Below, piece by piece: positions 45,216 through 56,218 of a stretch of 64,000 nucleotides of DNA; position 1 is the first letter of the stretch, and each line of letters opens with the position of its first letter. The DNA lies in contig CADCSX010000003.1 of assembly GCA_902805475.1 (NCBI GenBank), positions 1 through 64,000 on the forward strand. The letters run 5' to 3'. The position numbers and the translations under genes are program-made. The notes beneath the pieces were generated by a model, which saw only the letters and a list, made by a program, of their open reading frames with translations, was not told where the DNA came from and made no database searches. The DNA comes from Entonaema liquescens. Taxonomy: Eukaryota; Ascomycota; Sordariomycetes; Xylariales; Xylariaceae.

Positions 45216-48071
45216 TCAGGGTTGCTGAGGTTTTTCGTGGACGCCTTTGTTATCGAGGATGAACTTGTTATTCCAAGCCTTTGAAAGCTCATGGCGAAAC
45301 GGGTCGGGCCCGTTGTAAGTCATCACGCGACGCATACGGTCCAAGGCGGAGATGCCTTCGTCGTTCTTCTGCTGCGGATCGGCGCCGCTATCTAGCAGGA
45401 CGGCAATGCACTTGGCCGACTTCTCAGCCGTCAGATGCGCTGGCCAGTCCGGATCACTAAGAGGCCAGATGTTCTCGATGGTCTGACAGAACATGCTTAA
45501 GAAAGAGTTTCCTTTGTCGTCGCAAGCATGGGAGGGGATCTTGCGAAGCAACAGGGCCATAACTTCCGGGTTATGTCTCCGGCAAGCGGCTTGGATGTAG
45601 CGCAGCCGCGGCACCTCTGGATTTTCGGGCCAAGGCCTGCGTAGAGACGCCCGGGACGCCCCATATGTGGCACCCAGCAAGAGACCAACACAACGGTCGG
45701 ACGAATTGCTGATCGCCCACTCTAACGGCGTCGTGCCCCAGAAGGGGTTTGTGTCAGATGCCGATGGGGAGTCTTTTGGACCGAGCTGCATGTGTACATC
45801 GGCTCCAGCCTGGAGTAGGAGTTGGATCGCATCGGTATGCTCTTTCGCTACGAAGAGGTGTAACGGCGTCGAGTTTGTCATCGGTAGTACCACGTTGGGG
45901 TTTGTGGATTTCAGGAGCGGATTCAACATCCGGATCTTATCAAACGTGGCCAGGTTCGTGCGGCAGGCAGTTTCTAAATGGGCCGTGCGTTCCTCTTGGG
46001 TTGGCCGATAGCTTCTGTGTCCGCAGATCTTTTCGACAATATCTGGCATACCGTGTACGATTGCTACGTCCAAGGGACCGAAGTCCCGACGACCGGCGAG
46101 GGCGCCTTTTGGGTGGCTATGAACGATTGCGCCATGATCCAAGAGTAACTCGACTAGAGGGACGCTGCTCTTCACGATAGCCCAAACAAGAGGAATGTCA
46201 GAGCCTGAAGGTTTGTTCGGATCGGCTCCTTTCTCTAGGAGCAGCTTCACAATATCGTAATTGCCAAATGCGCAAGCTTCTACCAGAAATAACTCGTAGT
46301 TGGTTGGCATCTTGAACTCAATCATAAATGTGGCCCACTCGTTATAGCCCTCTCTAATACAAGTCAGAAGGCGTTTTGACTTCCTCAGCGGGCGGTATGC
46401 CTGTTGGAACTTGGAGAGGCAACGTATAGCGGCAAGATTTTTACCATAGCCTACTAGGTTGTCCATGATAATGCCGATCTCTGCCGCAGTTGGCTCTCTG
46501 AGGCCCCTGTCTATGAGAAGGTCGACCATGAAATCGTGTCCCGCGGTCAACGCGTCCGTGATGAGTTGGGAGCTGTTCTGGTCATCTAGTGTGTGAGGTC
46601 TCGCGTGGTCAATAAGTAGCTCCACCGTATGTGTGTCGGAAGTAAGGCGCAAGGCACACCGTAGAGCTCGATGGATGCCGTCGTAATGTTGTGGTCTGTG
46701 GGCGAGCAGTGCCTTTACGATAGATAGCTTGGCCAGATCACCCAAAGTTTCGGCGCCGCAAATCGACATCAAAGCCGTGATACCATAGCTATCCTCTGCC
46801 TTGACATCTGCACCTGCGGCGAGCAAGACGTCAACAATCCTGCTGAATTTACGTTGGGAAGCAGCTATAAGAGGGGTCATAGTATAGTCCACGATCTGCA
46901 TTACCTGCATGAGTGCCATCAATTGCATACTGTCCTCTTCCACCACGCCTCGGACTTCTATGTTAGCGCCCGCTTTTATGAGTGTTTGAACAACGTCTGT
47001 TCTATACTGCTCCTGGGGGAACGCCCTCTCATGGTCCGGATCTACGCCGGGTAATCGCGGCACAAGTTCGCAACATGTGAACAACATTGTCGAAACCACA
47101 TCGGTAACCTCCAGGTCCTCGGAGAAGGACTTTGCAAGGTCCGCGCCCAAGTCGATAAATCGAAGGGCCTCATAGAAACGACCGCGATTGCAAGCGTGCT
47201 GTAAAAGGCTGTGGGATCCTAGGCGGGCATTCAGCGAGGCTCCGACGCTCATCAGAAGATCGATAGCGTGCCAACTATTGGCAAAGTACGCGTAAGTCAT
47301 AGGTGTGTAACCAGTGTGGTCTTGGATGTTAACATCTGTCTGATAGCCCCCGTTTACGAGGTGTCGAATCATGGCAGTAGAGTCTGACAGGCATGCGGTA
47401 TGGAGAGCAGTGATGCAATGAGGATTGCCCTTGAGAAGTCTGGGAGAGACATTTGTCGAAGCCCCACAAGAGAGCAAGAGTTTCGCCGTCGATTGGTGCC
47501 CGCGGCAGATTGCGGTGTGAAGAGGCGTCCAGGGAGGCCAGGTGCCATTAACGTTTGGGGGCGTAGGAGAATCCTCGGTTGGCAAGGCGCAGTTGCAAAA
47601 CCCGCAGGAAAAGAGGTCTATCATGGCGCCGTGTTGAAGCAAAAGTTTGACCATGTCGTCATTACCATAGCGTGCGGCGATATGTAAGAAACCCCAGTAG
47701 AATGCTCCACCGGGTGCGGCGGGTTGTCGATGTATTGTCGCGTTGGATCGCTCATCTCGCTGTGCCGATCCAGTCAGGAGCACACCTGTTTGACCCTCCA
47801 CTGAGGGCATCGACGGCCTAGTATGTACCGACAACACGACAACGTTGGGAGATGCACCAGCTTCGAGGAATAGCCTCACGGCGTCTACATTTCCAAATTC
47901 GACGCAGGAACTGATGAGTGCAGCATTGTGTCGGTGCCGGTTGTAGAGAATGGATGTGAGTATCTGATGGAAGCCACGGCAAGTCTTTGAGAGGGAAGAT
48001 AAGCACCGATCGTCAAGATGCTCCCCTACATTTACGATCAGCTCGGGGGGGATGTCGCCGAGAGAAGGCAT
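45216..48071 (-). CDS. F-box and ankyrin-repeat protein
   Basis: Single exon, 951 residues, from a clear ATG at 48071 (MPSLGDIPPELIVNV). The first 45 residues look like an F-box (IPPELIVNVGEHLDDRCLSSLSKTCRGFHQIL). The rest is a solenoid of ankyrin repeats, several canonical: HIAARYGNDDMVKLLLQHGA near 130-150, TPLHTAICRGHQSTAKLLL near 183-201, TALHTACLSDS, TPLHLFVAKEHTDAIQLLLQAGADV, and ALDRMRR near the end. The F-box suggests a role as substrate receptor of an SCF ubiquitin ligase, with the ankyrin array binding targets; this is inferred from domains only. Such proteins form large, fast-evolving families in filamentous fungi. Composition is normal and no lesion is seen. Confidence 0.9.
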   Translation of the reverse strand: MPSLGDIPPELIVNVGEHLDDRCLSSLSKTCRGFHQILTSILYNRHRHNAALISSCVEFGNVDAVRLFLEAGASPNVVVLSVHTRPSMPSVEGQTGVLLTGSAQRDERSNATIHRQPAAPGGAFYWGFLHIAARYGNDDMVKLLLQHGAMIDLFSCGFCNCALPTEDSPTPPNVNGTWPPWTPLHTAICRGHQSTAKLLLSCGASTNVSPRLLKGNPHCITALHTACLSDSTAMIRHLVNGGYQTDVNIQDHTGYTPMTYAYFANSWHAIDLLMSVGASLNARLGSHSLLQHACNRGRFYEALRFIDLGADLAKSFSEDLEVTDVVSTMLFTCCELVPRLPGVDPDHERAFPQEQYRTDVVQTLIKAGANIEVRGVVEEDSMQLMALMQVMQIVDYTMTPLIAASQRKFSRIVDVLLAAGADVKAEDSYGITALMSICGAETLGDLAKLSIVKALLAHRPQHYDGIHRALRCALRLTSDTHTVELLIDHARPHTLDDQNSSQLITDALTAGHDFMVDLLIDRGLREPTAAEIGIIMDNLVGYGKNLAAIRCLSKFQQAYRPLRKSKRLLTCIREGYNEWATFMIEFKMPTNYELFLVEACAFGNYDIVKLLLEKGADPNKPSGSDIPLVWAIVKSSVPLVELLLDHGAIVHSHPKGALAGRRDFGPLDVAIVHGMPDIVEKICGHRSYRPTQEERTAHLETACRTNLATFDKIRMLNPLLKSTNPNVVLPMTNSTPLHLFVAKEHTDAIQLLLQAGADVHMQLGPKDSPSASDTNPFWGTTPLEWAISNSSDRCVGLLLGATYGASRASLRRPWPENPEVPRLRYIQAACRRHNPEVMALLLRKIPSHACDDKGNSFLSMFCQTIENIWPLSDPDWPAHLTAEKSAKCIAVLLDSGADPQQKNDEGISALDRMRRVMTYNGPDPFRHELSKAWNNKFILDNKGVHEKPQQP

Positions 48072-49457
48072 CTTGGTTAATCGATTTGCGTGACGATTAC
48101 CAATAGTCTTTTCGTTGTGAAATGCCGTTCGGATAGTTTTCTTGGAGTCGGATTGCGCAAAGAGAATGGTTGAAATTGGTTACGGGATTGCAGAGAATGA
48201 ATTACGGTCGACGCCAGGTACTGGTGCGTTGACTGGCAACTACGAATGGCAACTACGAATGGCAATTACGAAGGTACCTTGGGGGCCAATTGGTAGGTGC
48301 AACGTCATTAGCAGCCCTACGGTGTTCAGCTGCTGCAGGAACGGATGCGGGGCAATCCGGTAACAACAGCTGAAATGGATAGGTAGGTACGACATTAGGG
48401 GCTGTTGCGCTAGCTACATACCTTAATTAGTGGGTAATAGGCAAGGACGTTAGGTACCTATGAAAGTAACGATTGGGCTGTACCTAACGATGTACATACA
48501 TGTAGAGACGAGGTATATACCTAAGTACATTGTCGATTGAGCCCTTGGTTTGACTCCCTATCCCAACGAAAGCCTTTCTACTCTTACCCACCTCAACTTC
48601 ATCAGCTTGATTATACCTTATAGCCTTTGTAAATTTAATACCATGGATATGGCAGACCCGAACATCTTAGATAACTGCTCAGTTAATGGTTAGCAAGTCT
48701 GGGTATATTAAGACATGTAACAAGTCAACAAGTGATATACCAGTAACTCCAGCTACTGCTAGAACGTGAATAGCAGCTAGCCCTCAAGTTTCGAGATATT
48801 GTAGCCTTTCAAGGGTTTGTGCCCAGGTTTAATCATAAAGCAAAGCCTGATAGTGCACCTACAATAATTATCTACTACTTATCCACCATCAAAGAGTTTC
48901 TTGGGTCGAGAGGGTCTTAATCTATTCCATATGAATACTCTTTAGTCTGCTTCTGCAACTACCCGTTCTCATATAGTACGGGTTATAAAAGGTCCTTGAT
49001 AACTTATACATCAAACGGCTTAACTATAGCTTAGATCTAAGGACGGTTGCATAGATATCACAAAAGTAGTAAGTACTTACAAAAAGAAATAAAAAAATAA
49101 AAATTAAAAATTAAAAAAAGTCGTTAACGCACCCATCTGGCTTTCCCATACCTTAAGAGAAGAGTTTGCATGTCCACTTCTTTCAAGAGCCACTGGCTTA
49201 TCTCACCTAGTGAACAGTCGAGATCGTTATCTACCCAACAAGATTACATCTACTCTACCTAACCGCCTTTCTCTCGCCTCTTTGATATTTATCTCTGAGA
49301 CTAAGTTGTTGACCTTGATATCCAAAGGTGCTTTCTCAAGGCTTACCCCTTTCAAGATTACCCCTTTCAAGACCTAATATCAAGGTGTACTTATTCCGCG
49401 TTCTCCCCCCTCTCATCAGGTTCGATACCACAGAAATAGACGAGCAAACACTCCAAC
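48072..49457. promoter_or_regulatory. Divergent spacer between ankyrin and dynamin-like genes
   Basis: 1.4 kb without a gene; both neighbours are transcribed outward from it. It contains a short tandem repeat (three copies of about 13 bases, 'ggcaactacgaat', 48236-48275), GGTACC-type palindromes (48380-48470) and an A-rich tract (49080-49120). Pyrimidine-rich runs lie before the dynamin start. Confidence 0.4.
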
Positions 49458-52400
49458 ATGGCTACCGATCTTGCTCAAGACATCTCCCAGAAGACTTCCG
49501 GGCTGATACAGTCTAGCAACCATCGAGACCTCCTCGACATTGTAGACTCTCTTAGATCCCACGGTGTCAGCCACTACGTGGATTTGCCTCAGATCATTGT
49601 ATGCGGTAGTCAATCGTCCGGGAAAAGCTCCACGCTTGAAGCGCTTTCCGGAATCGCCTTCCCGACCGCGGAAGGTTTGTGTACTCGCTTCGCTACAGAA
49701 TTGGTTCTCCGTCGCGGCGATAAGCCCGAGATCAAGGTACACATCCAGCCCAGCGCTAGCAGAGACAAGAATGAGAGAGCACGATTGTTGTTGTTTACCG
49801 GGAAGACCAAGGACCAGAATGACTTCCCGAGAATTATCGAGGCTGCGAAGGAGGCAATGGGCCTGTCGGGAGAAGGATCTAAGATCTTCAGTACGGACAT
49901 CCTCCGAATAGAGAGCACATCGCCGACCGCGCCCAACTTGACGCTGGTTGACTTGCCAGGCCTGTTTGGCGCTTCCGACAAGAATCAGTCGGATGATGAC
50001 GCTGCTTTGGTTCAAGACCTCGTAGTGTCGTATATGCGACAGCGCCGTAGCATCATCCTCGCCGTGGTGGCAGCAGACAACCCATTCGCTAACCAGCCGG
50101 TGACCAAATTTGCTCGGGATATTGACCCATCCGGTTCGAGGACGCTAGGTCTCATCACAAAGCCGGACAAGATTGACAGTGGCTCGGATAGCGAGCGATA
50201 TTACGTGGAGTTAGCACAGAATATGAACGTGAAGCTGCATCTCGGATGGCACATTCTGCGCAACAGGAGCCACGCCACCGCCAATGACACGATTGAAGAG
50301 AGGGACGAGAGAGAAGAGGAGTTTTTCGACAACTCCATCTGGAGCACTCTCGACCCGTTAAATCGTGGCGTGGAGTCTCTGAGATCACGATTGCGGAATA
50401 TCCTATGGAAGCAAATCCAAACTGGGCTTCCGGGTGTCAAGACCGAGGTACAATCAGGAATCAAGGACTGCAGAAATAAGCTAGCGCTTCTTGGAAAAGC
50501 CCGCAGCACCATGAGGGAGAAGCATACCTATCTCCAGCGGATCAGCAGTCTTCTATCCAAACTGGTTCAGGCAGCCATCGACGGAGTATATGCCGATCAG
50601 TTTTTCGAGTCTTTCCCAGGGCAGCAGGATGCTTTCGAGAGACGTTTACGGGCACATGTGCAGAAGATTCTTAGTGATTACGCCGAGAAGATGCGCGTTG
50701 ACGGACACGCCCTGGAGATTGTCGAAGACGACCTGAAACCGACCAGAGCATCGCTGAGAAGATACATGATGAGAAAGGATTACCTGGAAGTGGTAAAGGA
50801 ACTTATGGTAGAATGCCGAGGTCGCGAGCTTCCGGGCACATTCAATCCCCTTGTCGTCGGTGATCTATTCAGCAGACAGTGCAAGCCTTGGGAGCTGATC
50901 ACGCAGAATCTTGTCGAGCAAATTCACGAAGCTGCGGCTAGCACGTTCAACAGAATTATCACAGAGATCGCTGATAACAATACCAAGACCCGCCTTATGA
51001 AGTATCATATCCAGCCGGCGCTGCATCGTCTCCGCGGCGATCTGAAGGACAAGGTTGATGAGCTTCTGGAACCTCACTTGTCCATTCACCCGATCACATA
51101 CAATGACGACCTAACCGAATCGGTACAAAATATCCAAACCGAGCGCCATGACCGGAAGTTCGATGACTTATCGAAGGAAGCCTGTGGGTATACAACGAAG
51201 ACGGCACCCGCCCAAGCCACCACCGTAGCTTTGACTAAGCTTCTTTCTTACCTACAACATAAAACTCGGCCCAACGTAAAGGAATACACCGCCTCGCTTG
51301 CAGCTGACGTTGCTGCGGCGTATTACCAGGTATACCTTAATTTATTTAGAGTGATGCTATTTCAAGATTACCTTGCCGGACCTATAATACAGATTACTTG
51401 GAATTACAATTATTAGCAATTACGTACAAATATTATTATAAACTAATAACTTTATAATTCTACCTTATCACTTTAAATTAAATTTAATATTTCTTAATTA
51501 TAATAATAAATATTTACGTTTATTTTAAAATATTTTTATTACTTAAATCTTAATTAATTAATTAATATTAATTTTAAAAAAATATAACCGTATTTCGTAA
51601 AACTATTTTAGAAATAATTTATAATTAAAAAATAATAATTTACAAATAAGTGCTAATAATTTTTAAATAAAAGTTAATAATTTATAAATAATAATATTTT
51701 TATATTATTTTTTTATAATATTAACACTTTTAATAAAAGCTATTTATATAAATTTAATCGGCGTAACTAAACACGTTTAATAATATTATTTTCGTAAATA
51801 TATTATATAAATTAAGTAAGATTTTATTAAATAACGTGCCACGTATATTATTAACGATGTTAAATATTTAAATATAATTAATTTTCTATACAAATACAAG
51901 CTTAAAACGAACTCTAACGTTACTTATAACATTTACCTTTATCCCTCCTTAAATATAAAAAGATAAAAACGTAACGTTTTGGTAATATTTACTTTTTATT
52001 ATTTATATCGTAAGATTTAAAAGGGTTATAAAACCATGTCATTTTATTAATAATTTTAGTTACTAGTTATTTATAAGTGTTTGGTGGGGTAATCTGCATT
52101 GTAGGCCCGGCAAGGTAATCTTGAAATAGCATCACTCTTTATTTATCCAACGAATTATCAACGTTTTGATGCTGTTACTGATAATCCATAGGTTGCATTG
52201 AAGAAGTTTATCGACGACGTCAGCGTCAATGCGGTAGAGACTTGCTTAATTCAATGCTTGCCGAACGTGTAAGTCTACGAGCGTGATGTGTAACTAAGAA
52301 CGCTGTGCTAACTGGCATGCTTTAGGTTCTCCCCAGACGTTGTGTGGGATCTCACCGACGAGGACGTCGACAAGCTAGGATCCGAGGATGATGAAACCGT

Positions 52401-52503
52401 CAAGGAACGCACAGAGCTCGCGAAAAAGTTGGAGATCCTCGAAACTGGTCTGAAAGATTTGGATGCGTTTACGGCGCGATCAGGTACCTACGCAGTAGCA
52501 TGA
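49458..52503 (+). CDS. Dynamin-like GTPase with a transposon-bearing intron
   Basis: Exons 49458-51329, 52192-52268 and 52326-52503 join in frame to 708 residues. Motifs: P-loop GSQSSGKSS (50-58), DLPG (165-168), TKPD (234-237), a middle/stalk region, and a GTPase effector domain whose pieces ALKKFIDDVS and VVWDLTDEDVDKL lie in exons 2 and 3. The first intron is 862 nt (CAG|GTATAC ... CCATAG|GTTGCA) and contains a whole 791-bp inverted-repeat element; the second is a normal 57 nt (GTAAGT...GCTAACT...TTTAG). If the first intron were not spliced, translation would run into element sequence and stop at 51416, losing the effector domain. The family covers vacuolar/mitochondrial and Mx-like dynamins that tubulate or sever membranes. 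Which membrane is unknown. Confidence 0.9.
51348..52138. mobile_element. 791-bp TIR element inside the dynamin intron
   Basis: Terminal inverted repeats of 50 bp start AGAGTGATGCTATTTCAAGA (51348) and end at 52138. They differ at three positions, all transitions. TTATTT flanks both ends (51342-51347 and 52139-52144), a 6-bp target duplication. The interior is AT-rich and RIP-like, with no frame. The right terminus is shared with the element ending at 3157. It lies wholly between the GT at 51330 and the AG at 52190-52191. Confidence 0.92.
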
Positions 52504-55500
52504 GACGGTTTGTAGAGGCAGGGGAATGCTGCTGGCGAGACGAGACTGATATCTGTAGCTGGCTTTGGTGTCTATCTATTGAGGTAAACTGTAGCCTATT
52601 CAGCTATCGCAAGGCGTTGACAAGATAATAGTTTATGCCTACTTCTGTCTCGTAAATGCCCCGTCAGTAGAGGAATCAAGATTGTCGACGGCGTGAGATT
52701 GCTCGTCGACTAGACCTTTCTACGTGTTCCGCATGCTCTATATAGGGACGAGTGTTACATTCCTACTTCTCAAAGTCTCGACCTCCCATGATTATCTCAC
52801 GTGTTTAAAGCTCTATGATTTGATAGTATGGGACTAGAACCAATGTGCTGCTCTGTTCCTCTATTCCGCACTGTAGCCAGGTGTGAATGTGGGTAGAAGC
52901 TTCGGCACTCTCGGCCCATATTCTAATCGCCGTCAGGTTTATGTTGTACCGTTTGACGAGCAGCGAAAGATGACAACGCTTAACTTTTAATGTGGGTTTC
53001 TCCCATAGATCTAGGGATTGATAAATGTCAATACGAGTCTTCTTTGCCTTCTCTTTGCCCCCATCTCCAGATAGAGCAAATACTGGGCATGATCGTAGAG
53101 TTATTCGTAGCGAATGCTGAGATGGAGCAACATGAATACCAACATATAGGCTATTCGGTGCCCTTCACGTCTTTTTAAACGAAAAATCACCACGCTCATG
53201 ATCTCTACTGGGTACGAATGGGTAGTTGCTTCATATGGATCTAGCCGTCGATTCGCAGATCTAAAGGCCGGTCTTTGGTCCGTCCCTGCAGCGGTATGCG
53301 AGACATGGGCGTTCTATGCACTCGAGAGCGTGGCAAAACATGGATAGAGCGTCTGTTCCTTGCACGGACACCTCTAATACCGGGCCAGCGTGGCCGCTAC
53401 TTCGGAGCGGTCGTCTTTGGAGAGGCGTTCGCGTCGAGCTACGCTGGAGACTAAACCTGTAGTCTAAGCTCTCTTGGTGGAAGAACCGAACACCTGGGTC
53501 TGCCATGTATATAACTGCCCAAGGGAGAATGGGTCCGAGGTCTGGTTTACCATCCTTCCCCGCAAGTTATAATGATTGGCTTCTACTTTTGATCCTATTG
53601 GGACCGGCGGATGCTTGATCCGGTCGCGCCATAGCTGTCATGCTAGCGATGGTCTATTCTACGTGTTAGGGGCCAATTGAGTTGTCATACGATTCTGGAA
53701 GCTTGCGGCTCGACTGTGATTGTATTGTCATAGTGCAGCTTGAAGCAGATGAGACTCCGAAATACACCTAGGTAGAAATATACCTAGGTAGTCATGGCTT
53801 CCGTAAACGGCAACTTGAAGTTATATTGTAAGGATTTGCTTCTGGACCGAACCGTGTCAAGGTATGCTACCCCAATGACGTTGCCGAACATGTCTCCGTT
53901 GATGCGTTACCGAAGCCTTTCATTAAGCGAGAATGAGGCGCAGGAGAATATCCTGATTGGACGATCCAAAATGGCGCCATAACATTTGCGTCCATGGCGC
54001 GGGTAAAAGAAAAAATAAAATAAAAGTGTTTGTGCGCAGGAGAGAACAGACATTAGGGAATAGAGATGAAGCGGGCCCTCTTTCTTACAGGAGTCACGAT
54101 TCAATAACTGTAAGTGATGATGATGATAATAAATAGCAACGTATCCAGGTAATATCTAATAGACATCTTCTAACAACAAGCTCAGCTTTATGCTAAGTAG
54201 GGTTGCATCTCTGCATGTCATCCCGTCCCTTTACTGGAATACTACCCAAAGTTGAGCTGAGTTAGGTATGAGAGGAACGCTATTGAATAATATCGAGGAC
54301 TCGTACGCCTATATGATTGCACGGGACCGTAGTTGTTCACGCCGGGAAAGGAGATGGAGATGTTACGTTCGACATCGACTATCGACCGCCGAAACATGTG
54401 AAAGGTATGCCCGGTGAGAAGATCATCATCCTGCTGCTACGTATGCTAGGTAGAGGTAAGATAAGTTAGCATCTATGAGGCATATTTCTCGTTTCATCTC
54501 GTCGAGCGTCGAGAGACTATGTACCTTTTTTATTAGGTCCTAAACGCGAGCAGAAGAGAAAGATTTGCTTGGCCAAAACCCCTAACGGAGCTATCAACCT
54601 TGCCCGTATGTATGTGCGCGGCGGGAAACGAATCAGAAGATTACCCAGCTAAGTAGGGTCCCTTGATAATAGTTACATGGTAGCTTGGTAGCATAGTAGC
54701 ATGGCTGGCCCCTGACATCCCTGGTTCTTCCCCGTCCCCAGTTCGGCGGTTCCTGCTGATCCTGATGAATCCCTGATGAATCCCGGCGAGTTTTACTCCA
54801 CTACTGGATCGATCTCCTGAGGAATATGAAAGTTTAAACACTGTGATATAGGTAGGCTCCCGTATTAAGCATTCAATCTTAAGCATCCCAGGTCCGTTCC
54901 TGAATACATGTATGTTTCTAGGATTGTTCTTGGGGTTATTCACTTGCGTTTTTACCACCTATGAGTACCTACAGTTAGGTATGTAAGTAGTAAGGTAGAG
55001 TTGGTTGTACGTAGATCGTACGACATCGATTAGTCCGAAACGTCTATATCGAAACCGTTGATGAAAAAGAAAAAAAGGAAAAAAAAAAAAAAAAACAAGG
55101 ACTACCGGACCGCTATCACGCTCCTTCGTTCTAGATCCCTAGCTACAGCTTTTTTGCTTATTGCCTATCCTAGTTATCGGTCTGTAACTGTACACCTTCA
55201 AGTCAACTCGTTAAGCTACCTATGTATTACCATACCACCGTACTCAGATGTGACCTACATGCGCATATGTTTCCTGGGTAGCAATGCATCATGCATCCAA
55301 GGTTATTCTACTTTTTTTTTTCTTCCTTTTTGTTCGTGTCGAATCCCACCCGCTGTTAAGCTCTCCATCCTTCAGTCTAATAGCTTCGAGCTCATAGTTC
55401 ATGTTGTTTGAAGGCAAACGGCCTGTGACAAGCAAGCATCAGCAATGTAGCATAGCAGTAGGTATCGCTCATCTTATTCTCTTATTCAGGCAGATTTCCC

Positions 55501-56218
55501 ACCCCTGAATCTTTTTGTATTATTTATTTAATTTTTCTCTTTCTCTATCTTTTAACTTCTCCCCCACAACTACCGTTATTTTTTTTTATTCTCCACTCTC
55601 TTTGGCTGGAAGCTGTCCGATTGCCCTGTCGAGATAAGGTACCATCGGAAACTACAAGGAATAATAAGGAATAGTGACCTTAAGTAACCTTAAGTAGCTA
55701 TCTTAGCTGTCTTGGCTAGGTAGACCTGCCCAAAATCGAACAACGGCCCCTCCCCCTTTATAATACATGTACCCTTAGCCTTAGCCAGCATACCTACCTA
55801 GATACCAAGCATTTTGTTAGTGTTAGGTACATGTACCTTTAGCTTTCTTAGTTAGGTACGGGTACCTACCCCTCCTGACCTAGCCCTCCCCCCGTTCGTG
55901 CTGCTGATCCGGTCGATCTGATTGCTTAATCTGGTTGACTTGTCCGACTTGCACTTACACATCTTACACCAAAACTTGCTAACTAGCCAACCACGTTCAT
56001 CCAACCTAAGACAGAGGACAGAAAAAAAATTTAAAATAAAAATTTACAAGAACTACAAGACCAAAAAAGGGCGTTTGTCACACGCGTGGAACAACCAAAG
56101 GACGAGTGGAGGAACACAGCCAGAGACAAATACTAAAAAAGCAATTGGGCATACATACATATCGTAACGTGTACGTACATACATTACGACTCGTTGGACG
56201 AGAAAAAAAGAAACCAAT
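52504..56218. other. 3.7-kb gene-poor spacer
   Basis: No gene is supported. Possible debris: a protein-like run (GDVTFDIDYRPPKHVKG) near 54340-54400 and a frame at 53794-53982 starting MASVNGNLKLY. Repeated 'acctaggtag' elements occur at 53766-53790, and a purine/A tract at 55060-55100. The last 400 bases before the URC4 start are AT- and A-rich with GGTACC-type palindromes (55795-55880) and probably hold its promoter. Confidence 0.4.
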
